NCBI GenBank assembly: GCA_035708065.1
Contig: DASSTC010000043.1
Span: 1 to 64,000 of the forward strand
Length of the DNA stretch: 64,000 nucleotides
Direction of reading: 5' to 3'
Source: JAICUY01 sp035708065
GTDB taxonomy: Bacteria > Chloroflexota > Limnocylindria > QHBO01
Shown: one piece after another, positions 36,250-45,558 of the stretch
Position numbering within the stretch: position 1 is the stretch's first letter
Layout of the letters: each line of letters opens with the position of its first letter
Position numbers and translations under genes: made by a program
The notes under the pieces: generated by a model
Databases searched by the model: none
What the model saw: the letters and a program-made list of their open reading frames with translations, nothing else
What the model was told of the DNA's origin: nothing

Positions 36250-37416
36250 ATGCCCGCCGACCGGATCTATCTCGACCATGCCGCCACGACGCCGCTGCGC
36301 CGCGAGGCGCTCGACGCGATGCTGCCGTACCTGACCGAGCACCAGGGAAACCCGTCGAGCATCTACGCGAGCGGCCGGCGGGCGCGCCAGGCCTTGGACG
36401 AGGCCCGCGAGGTCGTGGCCCGGTTCGTCGGGGGGCAACCGCGCGAGATCGTCTTCACCGCGGGCGGCACGGAGGCGGACAACCTGGCGATCAAGGGCGC
36501 CGCCTGGGCGGCCAGCGCGAACGGCCGCCACATCGTGACCAGCAGCGTCGAGCACAAGGCCGTGCTGCACACCTGCGCGGTCATGGAGCGCTCCGGCTTC
36601 GAGGTCACCTACCTGCCGGTGGACCGATACGGCCGGGTCGACCCGGCCGACGTGGCCGAGGCGATCACCGAGCACACCGTACTCGTCAGCGTGATGCTCG
36701 CCAACAACGAGGTCGGCACGATCGAGCCGATTGCCGAGATCGGTCGCGTGTGCCGCGAGCGACGGGTCCTGTTCCATACCGATGCCATCCAGGCCGCCGG
36801 CCACCTGCCGATCGACGTCGACGCGCTCGGCGTCGACCTGCTCAGCCTGGCGGCGCACAAGGTCTACGGGCCGAAGGGCGTCGGCGCACTGTTCGTGCGC
36901 CGCGGGACGGCCTTGCTGCCGCAGCTGCAGGGCGGCTCCCAGGAGCGGCAGCGGCGGGCGGGGACCGAGAACGTCGCCGGGATCGCCGGCTTCGCCCGGG
37001 CGCTCGAGTCGCTTGACCTCGCGGGCGGCTTGGAGGCGGAGCTCCGCGACCGGCTCATCACCGGGCTCACCGCCATCGACGGCGTCTCGCTGACCGGACA
37101 TCCGACCGAGCGGTTGCCGAACAGCGCCAGCTTCGTGGTCGACGGCGTGGAGGGCGGCGACCTCGTCTCGGCGCTCGACCTCGAGGGGATCGAGGCGTCG
37201 ACGGGGAGCGCCTGCACCTCGGGGAGCACCGAACCATCGCACGTGCTGCTGGCGATGGGCATCGACCCGCAGGCGGCCCACGGCTCGCTGCGGCTGACCC
37301 TCGGCCGCGAGACGACGCCCGAGGAGATCGAGCGCACGGTCGTGGTCACCCGCGACGTGATCGGGCGGCTGCGCGACGCGATGGCACCGCGGCCGACGGT
37401 CGCATCGGTTTCGTGA
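36250..37416 (+). CDS. cysteine desulfurase (IscS/NifS family)
   Basis: The protein is 388 residues, a PLP-dependent class V aminotransferase fold. Evidence: IYLDHAATTP at the N-terminus, GGTEADNLAIKG, SSVEHKAVL, HTDAIQAAG, the PLP lysine in SLAAHKVYGPKG and the catalytic cysteine in STGSACTSGSTEPSHVL. It removes sulfur from cysteine as a persulfide. The GTGA overlap with mnmA shows that this copy serves tRNA 2-thiolation, and it may also serve Fe-S assembly; no iscU is nearby. Confidence 0.93.
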   Translation: MPADRIYLDHAATTPLRREALDAMLPYLTEHQGNPSSIYASGRRARQALDEAREVVARFVGGQPREIVFTAGGTEADNLAIKGAAWAASANGRHIVTSSVEHKAVLHTCAVMERSGFEVTYLPVDRYGRVDPADVAEAITEHTVLVSVMLANNEVGTIEPIAEIGRVCRERRVLFHTDAIQAAGHLPIDVDALGVDLLSLAAHKVYGPKGVGALFVRRGTALLPQLQGGSQERQRRAGTENVAGIAGFARALESLDLAGGLEAELRDRLITGLTAIDGVSLTGHPTERLPNSASFVVDGVEGGDLVSALDLEGIEASTGSACTSGSTEPSHVLLAMGIDPQAAHGSLRLTLGRETTPEEIERTVVVTRDVIGRLRDAMAPRPTVASVS

Positions 37417-38498
37417 GCCGGATCGTGGCTGCCATGAGCGGCGGCGTCGACTCGAGCGTGGCGGCGGCCATGCTCGCGCAGGAAGCGCGGCAGACCGGCG
37501 TCGAGGTGATCGGCGTCTGGATGCGCACCCACCCCGACATCGGCGAGGGGTACGAGCAGAAGCGCTCGTGCTGCTCGCCGGACGCCCTCGACGACGCGCG
37601 TCGGGTGGCACAGCTGCTCGAGATCCCGTTCTTCGTGCTCAACCTGGAGCGCGAGTTCGGCACGCGCGTGATCGACGCCTTCGCCGACGCGTACCTCGCC
37701 GGCGCGACGCCGAACCCATGCCAGGCCTGCAACCAGTACATCAAGTTCGACGAGCTGCTGCGTCGCGGCCTGGCCGCGTACGGGGCCGACGCGGTGGCGA
37801 CCGGTCACTACGCGCGTCTCGCCTTCGAGGATGGGCGCTGGCGACTGCTGCGCGCAGCCGATGCGAACAAGGACCAGACCTACTTCCTGTGGGTGCTGTC
37901 ACAGGAACAGCTGAGCCATACCCGTTTCCCGCTCGGCGACCTGACGAAACCGGAGGTCCGCGCACGAGCGGCCGAGCTCACGCTGCCCACCGCGCAGAAG
38001 CCGGAGTCGCAGGAGATCTGCTTCGTGCCGCTCGGCGACTACCGCACCCTGCTCGAGGAGCGGCGCGGCTATGCCGGCGATCCGGGGCCGATCGTGGACG
38101 CCTCCGGCGCCGTCGTCGGCACCCACACCGGGTACGCGCACTACACCGTCGGGCAGCGTCATGGCCTCGGCGTGGCGCTCGGCGAGGCGGTCTACGTTCG
38201 CGAGGTGAGGCCGGAGCGCAACGAGGTGGTGATCGGGCGCCGCGAGGAGGTCGCCGCCCGGACCTTCACCGCCGATGGTCGCAGCTTCATCGCCGGGGAC
38301 CCGCCCGCCGAGCGCTTCTCGGCGTCGATCCGGATCCGGCACCGCGCGCCCGACGTTCCGTGCGAGGTCACGCTGATCGGCGACGACCGGTTCAACGTGG
38401 AGACGGCCGAACCGGTGTGGGCACCGGCGCCCGGCCAGGCCGCGGTGCTGTACGACGGGGAGGAGTGCCTGGGCGGCGGCCGCATCGTCCGGGTATGA
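37413..38498 (+). CDS. mnmA: tRNA-specific 2-thiouridylase MnmA
   Basis: The protein is 361 residues. The PP-loop is AAMSGGVDSSVAAAML; the two catalytic cysteines are in NPCQACNQYIKF and EICFVP. Other marks are VATGHYARL, DQTYFLW and YTVGQRHGLG in the tRNA-binding central domain. MnmA puts sulfur on U34 of Glu, Gln and Lys tRNAs, with sulfur relayed from the desulfurase encoded immediately upstream. GTG start overlaps that gene by 4 nt, and its stop overlaps the next small gene by ATGA. Confidence 0.95.
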   Translation: MSRIVAAMSGGVDSSVAAAMLAQEARQTGVEVIGVWMRTHPDIGEGYEQKRSCCSPDALDDARRVAQLLEIPFFVLNLEREFGTRVIDAFADAYLAGATPNPCQACNQYIKFDELLRRGLAAYGADAVATGHYARLAFEDGRWRLLRAADANKDQTYFLWVLSQEQLSHTRFPLGDLTKPEVRARAAELTLPTAQKPESQEICFVPLGDYRTLLEERRGYAGDPGPIVDASGAVVGTHTGYAHYTVGQRHGLGVALGEAVYVREVRPERNEVVIGRREEVAARTFTADGRSFIAGDPPAERFSASIRIRHRAPDVPCEVTLIGDDRFNVETAEPVWAPAPGQAAVLYDGEECLGGGRIVRV

Positions 38499-38770
38499 CG
38501 CCGTGGCTGGTGCTGACCGCCTTCGTCGCCGCGCTCAACCTGCTCGCCTTCGTCTGGATTCGCGGCCGGTGGGGCCGCGTCGTCGGGGTGCTGGCCGTCG
38601 CCAGCGTGCTCGGCACGATCGCCGGCAATGCGATCGGCGCGCGCGTCGGGCTGGAGCTGCTGCGCTTGGGCGAGTTCCAGGTGCTCGCCGCATCGGTCGT
38701 CGCGCAGCTGGCGATGCTGGCGGTCGTGCTGCTCGCGGCGCTCGGTCCGCGTCGCATCGAGATCGAATGA
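38495..38770 (+). CDS. small membrane protein, three predicted helices
   Basis: The protein is 91 residues and I do not recognise the family. It has three hydrophobic segments (about 3-18, 25-45 and 60-83) separated by arginines and ends in RRIEIE. The ATG overlaps the mnmA stop (ATGA), which supports it as a real co-translated gene. Small trimeric-helix proteins at this place could be membrane anchors; no function is inferred. Confidence 0.6.
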   Translation: MTPWLVLTAFVAALNLLAFVWIRGRWGRVVGVLAVASVLGTIAGNAIGARVGLELLRLGEFQVLAASVVAQLAMLAVVLLAALGPRRIEIE

Positions 38771-38782
38771 GGTGTGCCGGGC

Positions 38783-38788
38783 TACCAT
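38783..38788 (+). promoter_or_regulatory. -10 hexamer TACCAT, leadered start of the DUF948-like gene
   Basis: TACCAT lies 34 nt before the ATG at 38823, and GGAGGG lies just before that start, so this unit has a normal Shine-Dalgarno leader. Confidence 0.4.
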
Positions 38789-38822
38789 GCCGCGGCGGAC
38801 CAACGAGGACCCGGAGGGCGGC

Positions 38823-39194
38823 ATGGACCTGGTGAGCGTGATCTTCAACGTCGGCGTCGGGCTCGGCGTGCTGCTGGCGGGAGCGGCGCTGCTGCTGCTG
38901 GTGCTCAACGCGCTGCCGCTGCTGGCCGAGACCCGGGGGCTGAGCAAGGACTCGCGCCGGGTCGTGGCGCTGGTCGAGCGCGAGATGCAGCCGATCCTGG
39001 CGCACTCACGGGAGCTCGCCGCAAACGCCGAGGTGCTCAGTGAGGACGTGGCGGTCAAGCTCGATCGGTTGAACGACCTGATGAACGCGCTGCAGCGCAC
39101 GCTCGAATCGGTGCAGGTCACGGCCATCCCGCGACGCCCGGGCATCGGCTCGGTAGAATCAGCGGACGCACGGGAGGACGAGCGATTCTCATGA
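38823..39194 (+). CDS. DUF948-like membrane protein
   Basis: The protein is 123 residues: one N-terminal transmembrane helix (about 7-32), then an amphipathic helical stretch (EREMQPILAHSRELAANAEVLSEDV) likely to form a coiled coil. This shape and length resemble DUF948 proteins, which often sit beside YtxH proteins, as here. A good ribosome site (GGAGGGC) supports the start. The stop overlaps the YtxH gene by ATGA. Role unknown; general stress or envelope proteins in Firmicutes have this make-up. Confidence 0.6.
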   Translation: MDLVSVIFNVGVGLGVLLAGAALLLLVLNALPLLAETRGLSKDSRRVVALVEREMQPILAHSRELAANAEVLSEDVAVKLDRLNDLMNALQRTLESVQVTAIPRRPGIGSVESADAREDERFS

Positions 39195-39478
39195 AGGATT
39201 CGGGACTCGGCAGCTTCGCCGTCGGCGTGGTGATCGGCGGGCTGATCGGCGCCGCGCTCGGACTGCTCCTGGCACCGCAGACCGGCGAGCAGCTGCGCGA
39301 CCAGGTCGGTGACTTCGTCGACACCCGGCGCACGGCGTTCGGCGACGCGGTGAACGAGGGACGCGCCGCCGCCGAGAAGGCACGCGCCGACATGCTGGCC
39401 GAGTACGAGGCCGAAGCGGCGGTCGAGAGCGAGGCTGCCGAGGGTGGCGCCGCCGCAGAAGAGGGCGCCGCCTCCTGA
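39191..39478 (+). CDS. YtxH-like membrane protein
   Basis: The protein is 95 residues with a glycine-rich N-terminal helix (VGVVIGGLIGAALGLLLAP, about 11-29), the hallmark of the YtxH domain, then TGEQLRDQV and an Ala/Glu-rich C-terminal helix. YtxH proteins occur in general-stress loci; the function is not known. It is co-translated with the DUF948-like gene. A possible extra -10, TAGAAT, lies at 39154-39159 with GGGAGGA before the start, so it may also be made alone. Confidence 0.75.
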   Translation: MKDSGLGSFAVGVVIGGLIGAALGLLLAPQTGEQLRDQVGDFVDTRRTAFGDAVNEGRAAAEKARADMLAEYEAEAAVESEAAEGGAAAEEGAAS

Positions 39479-39507
39479 TCACGCGTCACGCGACACCGAT
39501 GCAGCAG

Positions 39508-39535
39508 ACGAGAGCCGGTGTTCGCCGGCTCTCGT
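39508..39535 (+). promoter_or_regulatory. 11-bp perfect hairpin upstream of alaS
   Basis: ACGAGAGCCGG (39508-39518) pairs with CCGGCTCTCGT (39525-39535) around TGTTCG. It begins 30 nt after the YtxH stop and ends 24 nt before the alaS ATG. There is no T-run. It may end the upstream unit or act as an alaS leader element. Confidence 0.5.
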
Positions 39536-39559
39536 CATGAACACAGGCACATCGAACGC

Positions 39560-42190
39560 ATGCAGGCACGCACCGCAGCCGAGATCCGCGAGGGGTACCA
39601 GCGCTTCTTCGAGGAGCGTGGCCATACGCGCGTGCCCGCCGCGCCGCTGCTCGCCAGGGACGATCCGACGCTGCTCTTCGTCAACTCGGGGATGGCACCC
39701 TTCAAGCGCGTCCTGACCGGCGAGGAGAAGCGCGACTACGTGCGTGCCGTCGACGCGCAGCCGGTGCTTCGGGTCTCGGGCAAGCACAACGACTTCGAGG
39801 AGGTCGGCCGCACGCCGCGGCACCACACCCTGTTCGAGATGCTCGGTAACTGGAGCTTCGGCGACTACTTCAAGCGCGACGCCATCCGCTGGGCATGGGA
39901 ATACCTGACCGATGCGCTCGGCATCCCGGCGGACCGCCTGGCGGCGACGGTGTACACCGACGACGACGAGGCGGCATCGGTCTGGACCGGTGAGATCGGG
40001 CTGCCGCCCGAGCGCGTCGTGCGCTGGGGCGACATCGCCGCCGGCGACGAGAAGAACTTCTGGGCGATGGGCGAGACCGGCCCGTGCGGCCCGTGCAGCG
40101 AGATCCACTACGACCGCGGCGTCGAGTTCAGCGAGGGCCCCGAGTGCATCCCGGACCACTCCGAGACGTGCCGGCGCTACCTCGAGGTCTGGAACCTCGT
40201 CTTCATGGAGTTTGACCGCGCAGCCGACGGGACGCTGACGCCGTTACCGTTCAAGAGCGTCGACACCGGCATGGGCCTGGAGCGAATCAGCTCGGTGGTG
40301 CAGGGCGTCGACTCGAACTACAAGACCGACCTGTTCGTGCCGATCATCGCGCGACTGGCGGAGTTCATCGGTCACGACCCCGAGACGATCGAGAGCGAGC
40401 GGTTCAGCTACCAGGTCGTGGCCGACCACAGCCGGGCGATGACGTTCCTGATCGACCAGGGCATCAAGCCGTCGAATGAAGGCGCCGGGTATGTCCTGCG
40501 CCGGATCATGCGTCGCGCGGTGCGCCACGGCCGGCTGATGGGGATCGAGCGGCCGTTCCTGGCCGAGACCTGCGACGCGGTGATCGAGATCATGGGCGAG
40601 GCGTACCCCTCGCTGGTCGAGCACCGCCAGCGGATCCTCGACGCGGTCCGCGACGAGGAGGCGAAGTTCGCGCGGACGCTCTCGGCAGGCTCCGAGCGGC
40701 TGCTGGCACTCGTCGAGGAGAGCGGTGGCGCGATTTCGGGCGACGAGGCGTTCCGGCTCCACGACACGTTCGGGTTCCCGATCGACCTGACGATCGAGAT
40801 GGCTGCCGAGCAGGGAGCCACCGTCGATCGTGCCGGCTTCGACGCGGCGATGGACGAGCAGCGCCGGCGTTCGCGCGGGTCGCGCTCCGGCCGGTTCGAG
40901 CCCGCCGAGGGGCTCGACCAGCTGGCGAGTGAGTTCATCGGCTATCCCAACGAGACGCGCGCTGACGGGCTGCGGGTGCTGGGCGTTGCTGACGACGAAG
41001 GCCGCGCGCAGGTGGTTCTCGACCGTACCCCGTTCTACGCCGAGGGCGGCGGGCAGGTCGGCGACCGCGGCGAGCTGCTCGGCGAGCGCGGCCGGTTCGT
41101 GGTCGAGGACACGCAGCGGGCCGGCCTGGCGATCGTGCATGTCGGGCGGCTGGAGGGGGTCCTGGCCCCGAGCGACATCGTCAGCGCCCACGTCGACGAG
41201 GCGCGCCGCTGGGGCGCGGCACGCAACCACACCGGCACGCACCTGCTCCACCGGGCGCTGCGCGACGTCCTCGGCGAGCAGGCCAAGCAGGCGGGCAGCT
41301 GGGTCGGCCCCGACGCACTGCGCTTCGACTTCCCCGCGTCCCACGCGACACCGCGCGAGGCATTGCGCCAGGTCGAGCGGATCGTCAACGCCCAGATCCG
41401 CCGCGACGCGCCGGTGATCCCGACGATCATGCCGCTCGAGGAGGCGCAGGCGCTCGGCGCGGACATGTTCTTCGGCGAGAAGTACGCGCCGGCCGCGGTT
41501 CGAGTCGTGCGTGTCGACGGCTACAGCAGGGAGCTGTGCGGCGGGACGCACGTGCAGGCTACCGGGCAGATCGGCTCGCTGCGGATCACCGGTGAGTCGA
41601 GCATCGGCGCCGGCCTGCGCCGGATCGAGGCGGTGACCGGCGCAGCGGCCGAGGAGCTGGTCGAGCGCCGCCTCGAGGCGCTGCATGACGCGGCGCAGCT
41701 GCTCGGCGATCGCGAGGAGCACGTTGCGGCACGCGTCCAGGCGTTGCTCGAGCGCGTGCGTGAGGCCGAACGGGCGGCGCGGGAGCCACGTGCCCGGCAG
41801 GCACCGCGGCTGGACGCCACTGCCGCACTCGCGAGCGCCACGCAGGCGGGCGAGGCGCGCGTGGTGGTCGAGTCCTTCCCCGAGGCCGACGCCAACGCGC
41901 TGCGTGGCCTCGCGGACGATCTGCGCGCCGCGACCGGTCGCTTCGTGGCCGTCGCCGCGGGGAGTGGCAACGGGCCGGCACTGATGGTTGCCGCCAGCCG
42001 CGATCTCGTCGCCGAGGGCTTCGATGCCGTGCCGATCGTGCGCAGTGTGGCCCCCATGATCGGCGGTGGCGGTGGCGGCCGCGCCGACCTTGCGCAGGCC
42101 GGCGGCAAGGACGCCGCCCGGCTCGACGAGGCGCTGCGCGAGGCGGCGCGCCTGGCGCTCGAGACCCTGCGGAAGATCGAGACCGGTTGA
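39560..42190 (+). CDS. alaS: alanyl-tRNA synthetase
   Basis: The protein is 876 residues, full length. The catalytic core has FVNSGMAPFKRVL, HHTLFEMLGNWSFGDYF and CGPCSEIHYDRG; the editing domain has GGGQVGDRG, NHTGTHLLHRALRDVLG (zinc His pair) and CGGTHV; a glycine-rich C-Ala domain (GGGGGGRADLAQAGG) closes it. I use the ATG at 39560, which gives a normal N-terminus; an upstream GTG at 39518 would lie in the hairpin. The stop and the next ATG share one base. RuvX downstream is often near alaS in other bacteria. Confidence 0.95.
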   Translation: MQARTAAEIREGYQRFFEERGHTRVPAAPLLARDDPTLLFVNSGMAPFKRVLTGEEKRDYVRAVDAQPVLRVSGKHNDFEEVGRTPRHHTLFEMLGNWSFGDYFKRDAIRWAWEYLTDALGIPADRLAATVYTDDDEAASVWTGEIGLPPERVVRWGDIAAGDEKNFWAMGETGPCGPCSEIHYDRGVEFSEGPECIPDHSETCRRYLEVWNLVFMEFDRAADGTLTPLPFKSVDTGMGLERISSVVQGVDSNYKTDLFVPIIARLAEFIGHDPETIESERFSYQVVADHSRAMTFLIDQGIKPSNEGAGYVLRRIMRRAVRHGRLMGIERPFLAETCDAVIEIMGEAYPSLVEHRQRILDAVRDEEAKFARTLSAGSERLLALVEESGGAISGDEAFRLHDTFGFPIDLTIEMAAEQGATVDRAGFDAAMDEQRRRSRGSRSGRFEPAEGLDQLASEFIGYPNETRADGLRVLGVADDEGRAQVVLDRTPFYAEGGGQVGDRGELLGERGRFVVEDTQRAGLAIVHVGRLEGVLAPSDIVSAHVDEARRWGAARNHTGTHLLHRALRDVLGEQAKQAGSWVGPDALRFDFPASHATPREALRQVERIVNAQIRRDAPVIPTIMPLEEAQALGADMFFGEKYAPAAVRVVRVDGYSRELCGGTHVQATGQIGSLRITGESSIGAGLRRIEAVTGAAAEELVERRLEALHDAAQLLGDREEHVAARVQALLERVREAERAAREPRARQAPRLDATAALASATQAGEARVVVESFPEADANALRGLADDLRAATGRFVAVAAGSGNGPALMVAASRDLVAEGFDAVPIVRSVAPMIGGGGGGRADLAQAGGKDAARLDEALREAARLALETLRKIETG

Positions 42191-43482
42191 TGTCCCAGCT
42201 GCTGGGACGCGTCGCCGGGCGGCTCGGGGCAGTGGGGCGCGGTCGCAGTGGCGCACGTCAGCCGCAGGCGCTCACCGCGCTGGACGTCGGCACCGAGTTC
42301 GCCAAGGCGCTGATCATCGGCGTGGAGAGCGGCACGGAGGGAAGCGGCGGCCTGGTGCGCGGCGTCGGCCGCAAGCGACAGGGCCTGACCCACATGCAGA
42401 GCGGCACCGTGACCGACATCGACGCTGTCGTCGCGAACTGCGCGGCTGCGCTCGACGAGGCGGAGGCGATGGCCGGCATGCGACCGACCGCCGCGGTGAT
42501 CGGCATCGCCGGCGAACTGGTCAAGGGCACGACCTCGACGGTCGTGCACGAGCGGCGCGACGCACGCGACCCCCTCACCGAGGAGGAGCTGCAACGGATC
42601 GTGCAGCGCGTCCAGGACCAGGCGCTGCGGGATGCCGAGCGGCGCATCGGCTGGGAGAGCGGCCTCGAGCGTCTGGACGTGCGGCTGGTCCACGCCGCCA
42701 TCGTCGAGATCAAGATCGACGGCTACCCGGTCAGCAACCCGATCGGCTTCACCGGCTCGCACCTGGAGCTGTCGGTCTTCAACGCCTTCGCACCGATGGT
42801 CCATCTCGGGGCGCTGCAATCGGTGGCGCACGCGCTCGGTCTGCGACTGATGGGCGTCATCGCCGAGCCGTACGCGGTGGCGACCTGCCTTGACCCGGGC
42901 GAGGTCGGCGACGCCGGCGCGGTGTTCGTCGACGTCGGGGGCGGCACGAGCGACGTCGCGCTGGTGCGCCACGGCGGGATCGCCGGAACGAAGATGCTCA
43001 GCCTCGGCGGCCGTGCCTTCACCAAGGGGCTGGCCGAGCGCTTCGGCCTTTCATTTCCGCGCGCCGAGGCCGCAAAGCTCGGCGAGGACGACGGCTCGGT
43101 TTCGCGTGCCGAGCTGGATGAAACGCTCGCCGCCGACGCCGCGATCTGGCTGCGCGGGGTGGCGCTGATGATCGGCGACCTGGCCGAGGGTGAGCTGCTG
43201 CCCGGTCGCATCTACGTCTGCGGTGGGGGCGCCGAGCTGCGGCAGATCGTCGAGGCGCTCGAGGGCGACGCGTGGTGGCGCGGCCTGCCATTCGCACGCC
43301 GCCCGGTCATCCGGCCCTTGCGGCCGCAGGATGTCACCGGGCTGGGCGATGCGACCGGCGAGCTCGGCACGCGCCAGGACGTCACGCCGATGGCGCTCGG
43401 CCGCCAGGCGCTGATCCTCGACGCGCAGGCATCGGCCGTCGAGCGAGCGATGCGAGGCGCCGTGCGCGCCATGAACCTCTGA
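42190..43482 (+). CDS. FtsA/PilM-type actin-like ATPase
   Basis: The protein is 430 residues of the actin/Hsp70 fold. Phosphate 1 is ALDVGTEFAKALII (about 31-44), phosphate 2 is VFVDVGGGTSDVALV (about 244-258), and the adenosine motif is YVCGGGAEL. A middle segment (ELSVFNAFAPMVHL) corresponds to the FtsA/PilM subdomain. It lies next to a large one-TM protein and upstream of mltG, so a scaffold role in envelope or pilus assembly is plausible. No ftsZ is in the window; PilM-like is equally possible. TGATG overlap with alaS. Confidence 0.75.
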   Translation: MSQLLGRVAGRLGAVGRGRSGARQPQALTALDVGTEFAKALIIGVESGTEGSGGLVRGVGRKRQGLTHMQSGTVTDIDAVVANCAAALDEAEAMAGMRPTAAVIGIAGELVKGTTSTVVHERRDARDPLTEEELQRIVQRVQDQALRDAERRIGWESGLERLDVRLVHAAIVEIKIDGYPVSNPIGFTGSHLELSVFNAFAPMVHLGALQSVAHALGLRLMGVIAEPYAVATCLDPGEVGDAGAVFVDVGGGTSDVALVRHGGIAGTKMLSLGGRAFTKGLAERFGLSFPRAEAAKLGEDDGSVSRAELDETLAADAAIWLRGVALMIGDLAEGELLPGRIYVCGGGAELRQIVEALEGDAWWRGLPFARRPVIRPLRPQDVTGLGDATGELGTRQDVTPMALGRQALILDAQASAVERAMRGAVRAMNL

Positions 43483-43490
43483 CGGTGACG

Positions 43491-45140
43491 ATGGCGTCCG
43501 AGCCGCAGATCGTCTACCTCGAGCCCGACGACGAGATCACCTCGGTGGTTCGCCGCCTGCGCGAGACCGATGCCTCCCGGGTCGTGCTCGTTGCGCCGGG
43601 CCGGACCAAGGCGACCTCGTCGGTCGTCGCGCTGCGGCTGCTGGCCGAGGTCGCCCGCGAGGAGGGTCGCGAGGTCGCGCTGGTCGCCGATCCGCTGGCC
43701 CGCACGCTGGCCGCCGAGGCGGGCATCTCGGCCTTCGCCACGGTGCCCGAGGCGACGTCGGGTGCCGCACCGGCCGCCGAAGGCGCGCCCGCGCGCCGGG
43801 CGGCGATCCACGTCGTCCGTCCGGAGTCTCCCGCGTCTCCGCCGCGATCCGGCGCGTCCGACGAGACGCGCGCCGTGCCGGTCGTCGGCCCGGCCGGGCC
43901 GCGCCAGGCGGGCGCCCCGCCGCGTGAGCCACGTCCGGCGCCGCGGCCACGACCGGCGCCCGTGCGGCGCCCGGTGGCGAAACGTCGCTCGGTCGTGCCG
44001 GTCGTCGGCGTGGCGGTTATCATCGTCGCGCTGCTGGCCGCGGTCGGGGTTGCAGCCGCGGTCCTGCCGGCCGCCACGATCCACATCACGCCGGTCGCGC
44101 GAGCGGTCGGTCCGCTGCGCTACGTGGTCACGCCACCGAACCAGGATCATGTCAGCGGCGAGCTCGAGCGGACGCTCAGCGCCGAGGCGACCGGCGACCA
44201 TGTCGAGCGCACCACCGCGCGTGGCGCGGTCCTGTTCCAGAGCGGGAACCCGGGACGCTGCCGGGTGCCGCAGGGCACTCGCGTCGCCGCCGGCAAGATC
44301 GAGTTCCAGACCGTTGAGACCGTTACCGTCCCGGAGGGCAAGTTCACCGGCCACGGCATCGACCCGGGGCAGGCCAGCGTCGGCATCGTGGCGCTGGCAC
44401 CCGGCACGGCGGGCAATGTGGCCGCCGGCGCGATCGACACGATCGAGGACGACCGCATCACGTTCTGCCTGCGCGGGTTTCCGAACACTACGCATCGGCT
44501 GGTGAGCAATCCGAAGGCGACGGCTGGCGGCGACGAGACGCACACGCCCGAGGTCACGCAGGAGGATGTCGACGGGCTGAAGACGCAGGTCGAGGCGGCG
44601 CTGGGCCGTGACCTGACGCAGGCGCTCGCGGCCAAGCCGGACGCGATCGTCATCGTGCCGGCCGAGCCGGAGCAGCCGAGGGTCGACATTCCGAAGGATC
44701 TCGTCGGCAGCCGCGGGCAGGAGACATTCGAGCTGACCGGCACGCTGGCCTACGACCGGCCGAGCGTCGCTCGCGCCGACGTCGAGGAAGCGGCACGCCA
44801 GCAGCTGCTCGACGATGCGACGGCGATCCCCGCCGGCACGACGCTCGACCCCGAATCGATCGATGTCGCGATCGGCGATCCGACGCTCGACGGCGACGTC
44901 GTCAAGGTCGCGGTGCAGGTCAGCGCGGCCGCGATCCCCGAGCTCGACGTGGCGCGGCTGCGCAAGCAGGTCGCCGGCAAGACGCCGGGGGAGGCGCAGG
45001 CGCTGCTCGGTGGCATCGGCGTGGCGAAGATCGACCTGTGGCCGGGCTGGGTGAGCCGCATCCCGACGATGGACTGGCGGGTGAGCATCGACGTGGCATC
45101 GACCGACGGCGTCTCGTCGCAGGCCCCCGGCGCGCCGTAG
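43491..45140 (+). CDS. bitopic membrane protein with large external region, function unknown
   Basis: The protein is 549 residues. The N-terminal about 95 residues (PQIVYLEPDDEITSVV, VVLVAPGRTKAT) form a small alpha/beta domain. A Pro/Arg/Ala-rich linker (about 105-165) and one transmembrane helix (about 168-190) follow. The outer part has tandem segments of about 130 residues rich in beta strands and ends in the motif WPGWVSRIPTMDWRVSI. Proteins of this build are frequent in Chloroflexota and are sometimes named baseplate J-like; I do not take that as function. Position right after the actin-like gene suggests a membrane partner for it. Confidence 0.6.
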   Translation: MASEPQIVYLEPDDEITSVVRRLRETDASRVVLVAPGRTKATSSVVALRLLAEVAREEGREVALVADPLARTLAAEAGISAFATVPEATSGAAPAAEGAPARRAAIHVVRPESPASPPRSGASDETRAVPVVGPAGPRQAGAPPREPRPAPRPRPAPVRRPVAKRRSVVPVVGVAVIIVALLAAVGVAAAVLPAATIHITPVARAVGPLRYVVTPPNQDHVSGELERTLSAEATGDHVERTTARGAVLFQSGNPGRCRVPQGTRVAAGKIEFQTVETVTVPEGKFTGHGIDPGQASVGIVALAPGTAGNVAAGAIDTIEDDRITFCLRGFPNTTHRLVSNPKATAGGDETHTPEVTQEDVDGLKTQVEAALGRDLTQALAAKPDAIVIVPAEPEQPRVDIPKDLVGSRGQETFELTGTLAYDRPSVARADVEEAARQQLLDDATAIPAGTTLDPESIDVAIGDPTLDGDVVKVAVQVSAAAIPELDVARLRKQVAGKTPGEAQALLGGIGVAKIDLWPGWVSRIPTMDWRVSIDVASTDGVSSQAPGAP

Positions 45141-45141
45141 G

Positions 45142-45558
45142 GTGCGCATCCTGGCGATCGACCACGGCAGCCGGCGCATCGGCCTGGCGGTCGGCGACAC
45201 CGAGACGCGGATGGCGTTCGCGCGTGCGGCGCTGCGGCGGCGGAGCGCCGCAGACGACCTTGCCCGCCTGGGCGAGCTGGCGCGCGTCGAAGGCGTCGAA
45301 CGCATCGTCATTGGACTGCCGTTGAACATGGACGGCAGCGAGGGCTCGCAGGCGAAGGCGGCACGGGCATTCGGCGACGCGCTGGCCGGCATCGGTCTGG
45401 AGATCGTCTATGTCGACGAGCGGCTCAGCAGCTGGGAAGCCGCGGAACGGCTGGGCGCGGCGGGCCGCCGCCCGACGCGGGAGAGCGGCGAGCTGGACTC
45501 GGCGGCGGCAGCCGTCTTCCTGCAACAATACCTGGACATGACCGAGGAGACCCAATGA
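45142..45558 (+). CDS. ruvX: RuvX/YqgF family RNase H-like nuclease
   Basis: The protein is 138 residues, the usual length. It has the RNase H-fold acidic residues: ILAIDHGSRRIGLAVGD (Asp at the first strand), IVIGLPLNMDGSEG, VYVDERLSS and DSAAAAVFLQQYL. YqgF proteins act in 16S rRNA 5' end maturation and have been proposed as Holliday junction resolvases. The GTG start lies 1 bp after the previous stop, and the stop overlaps mltG by ATGA; ruvX-mltG adjacency is common. Confidence 0.92.
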   Translation: MRILAIDHGSRRIGLAVGDTETRMAFARAALRRRSAADDLARLGELARVEGVERIVIGLPLNMDGSEGSQAKAARAFGDALAGIGLEIVYVDERLSSWEAAERLGAAGRRPTRESGELDSAAAAVFLQQYLDMTEETQ

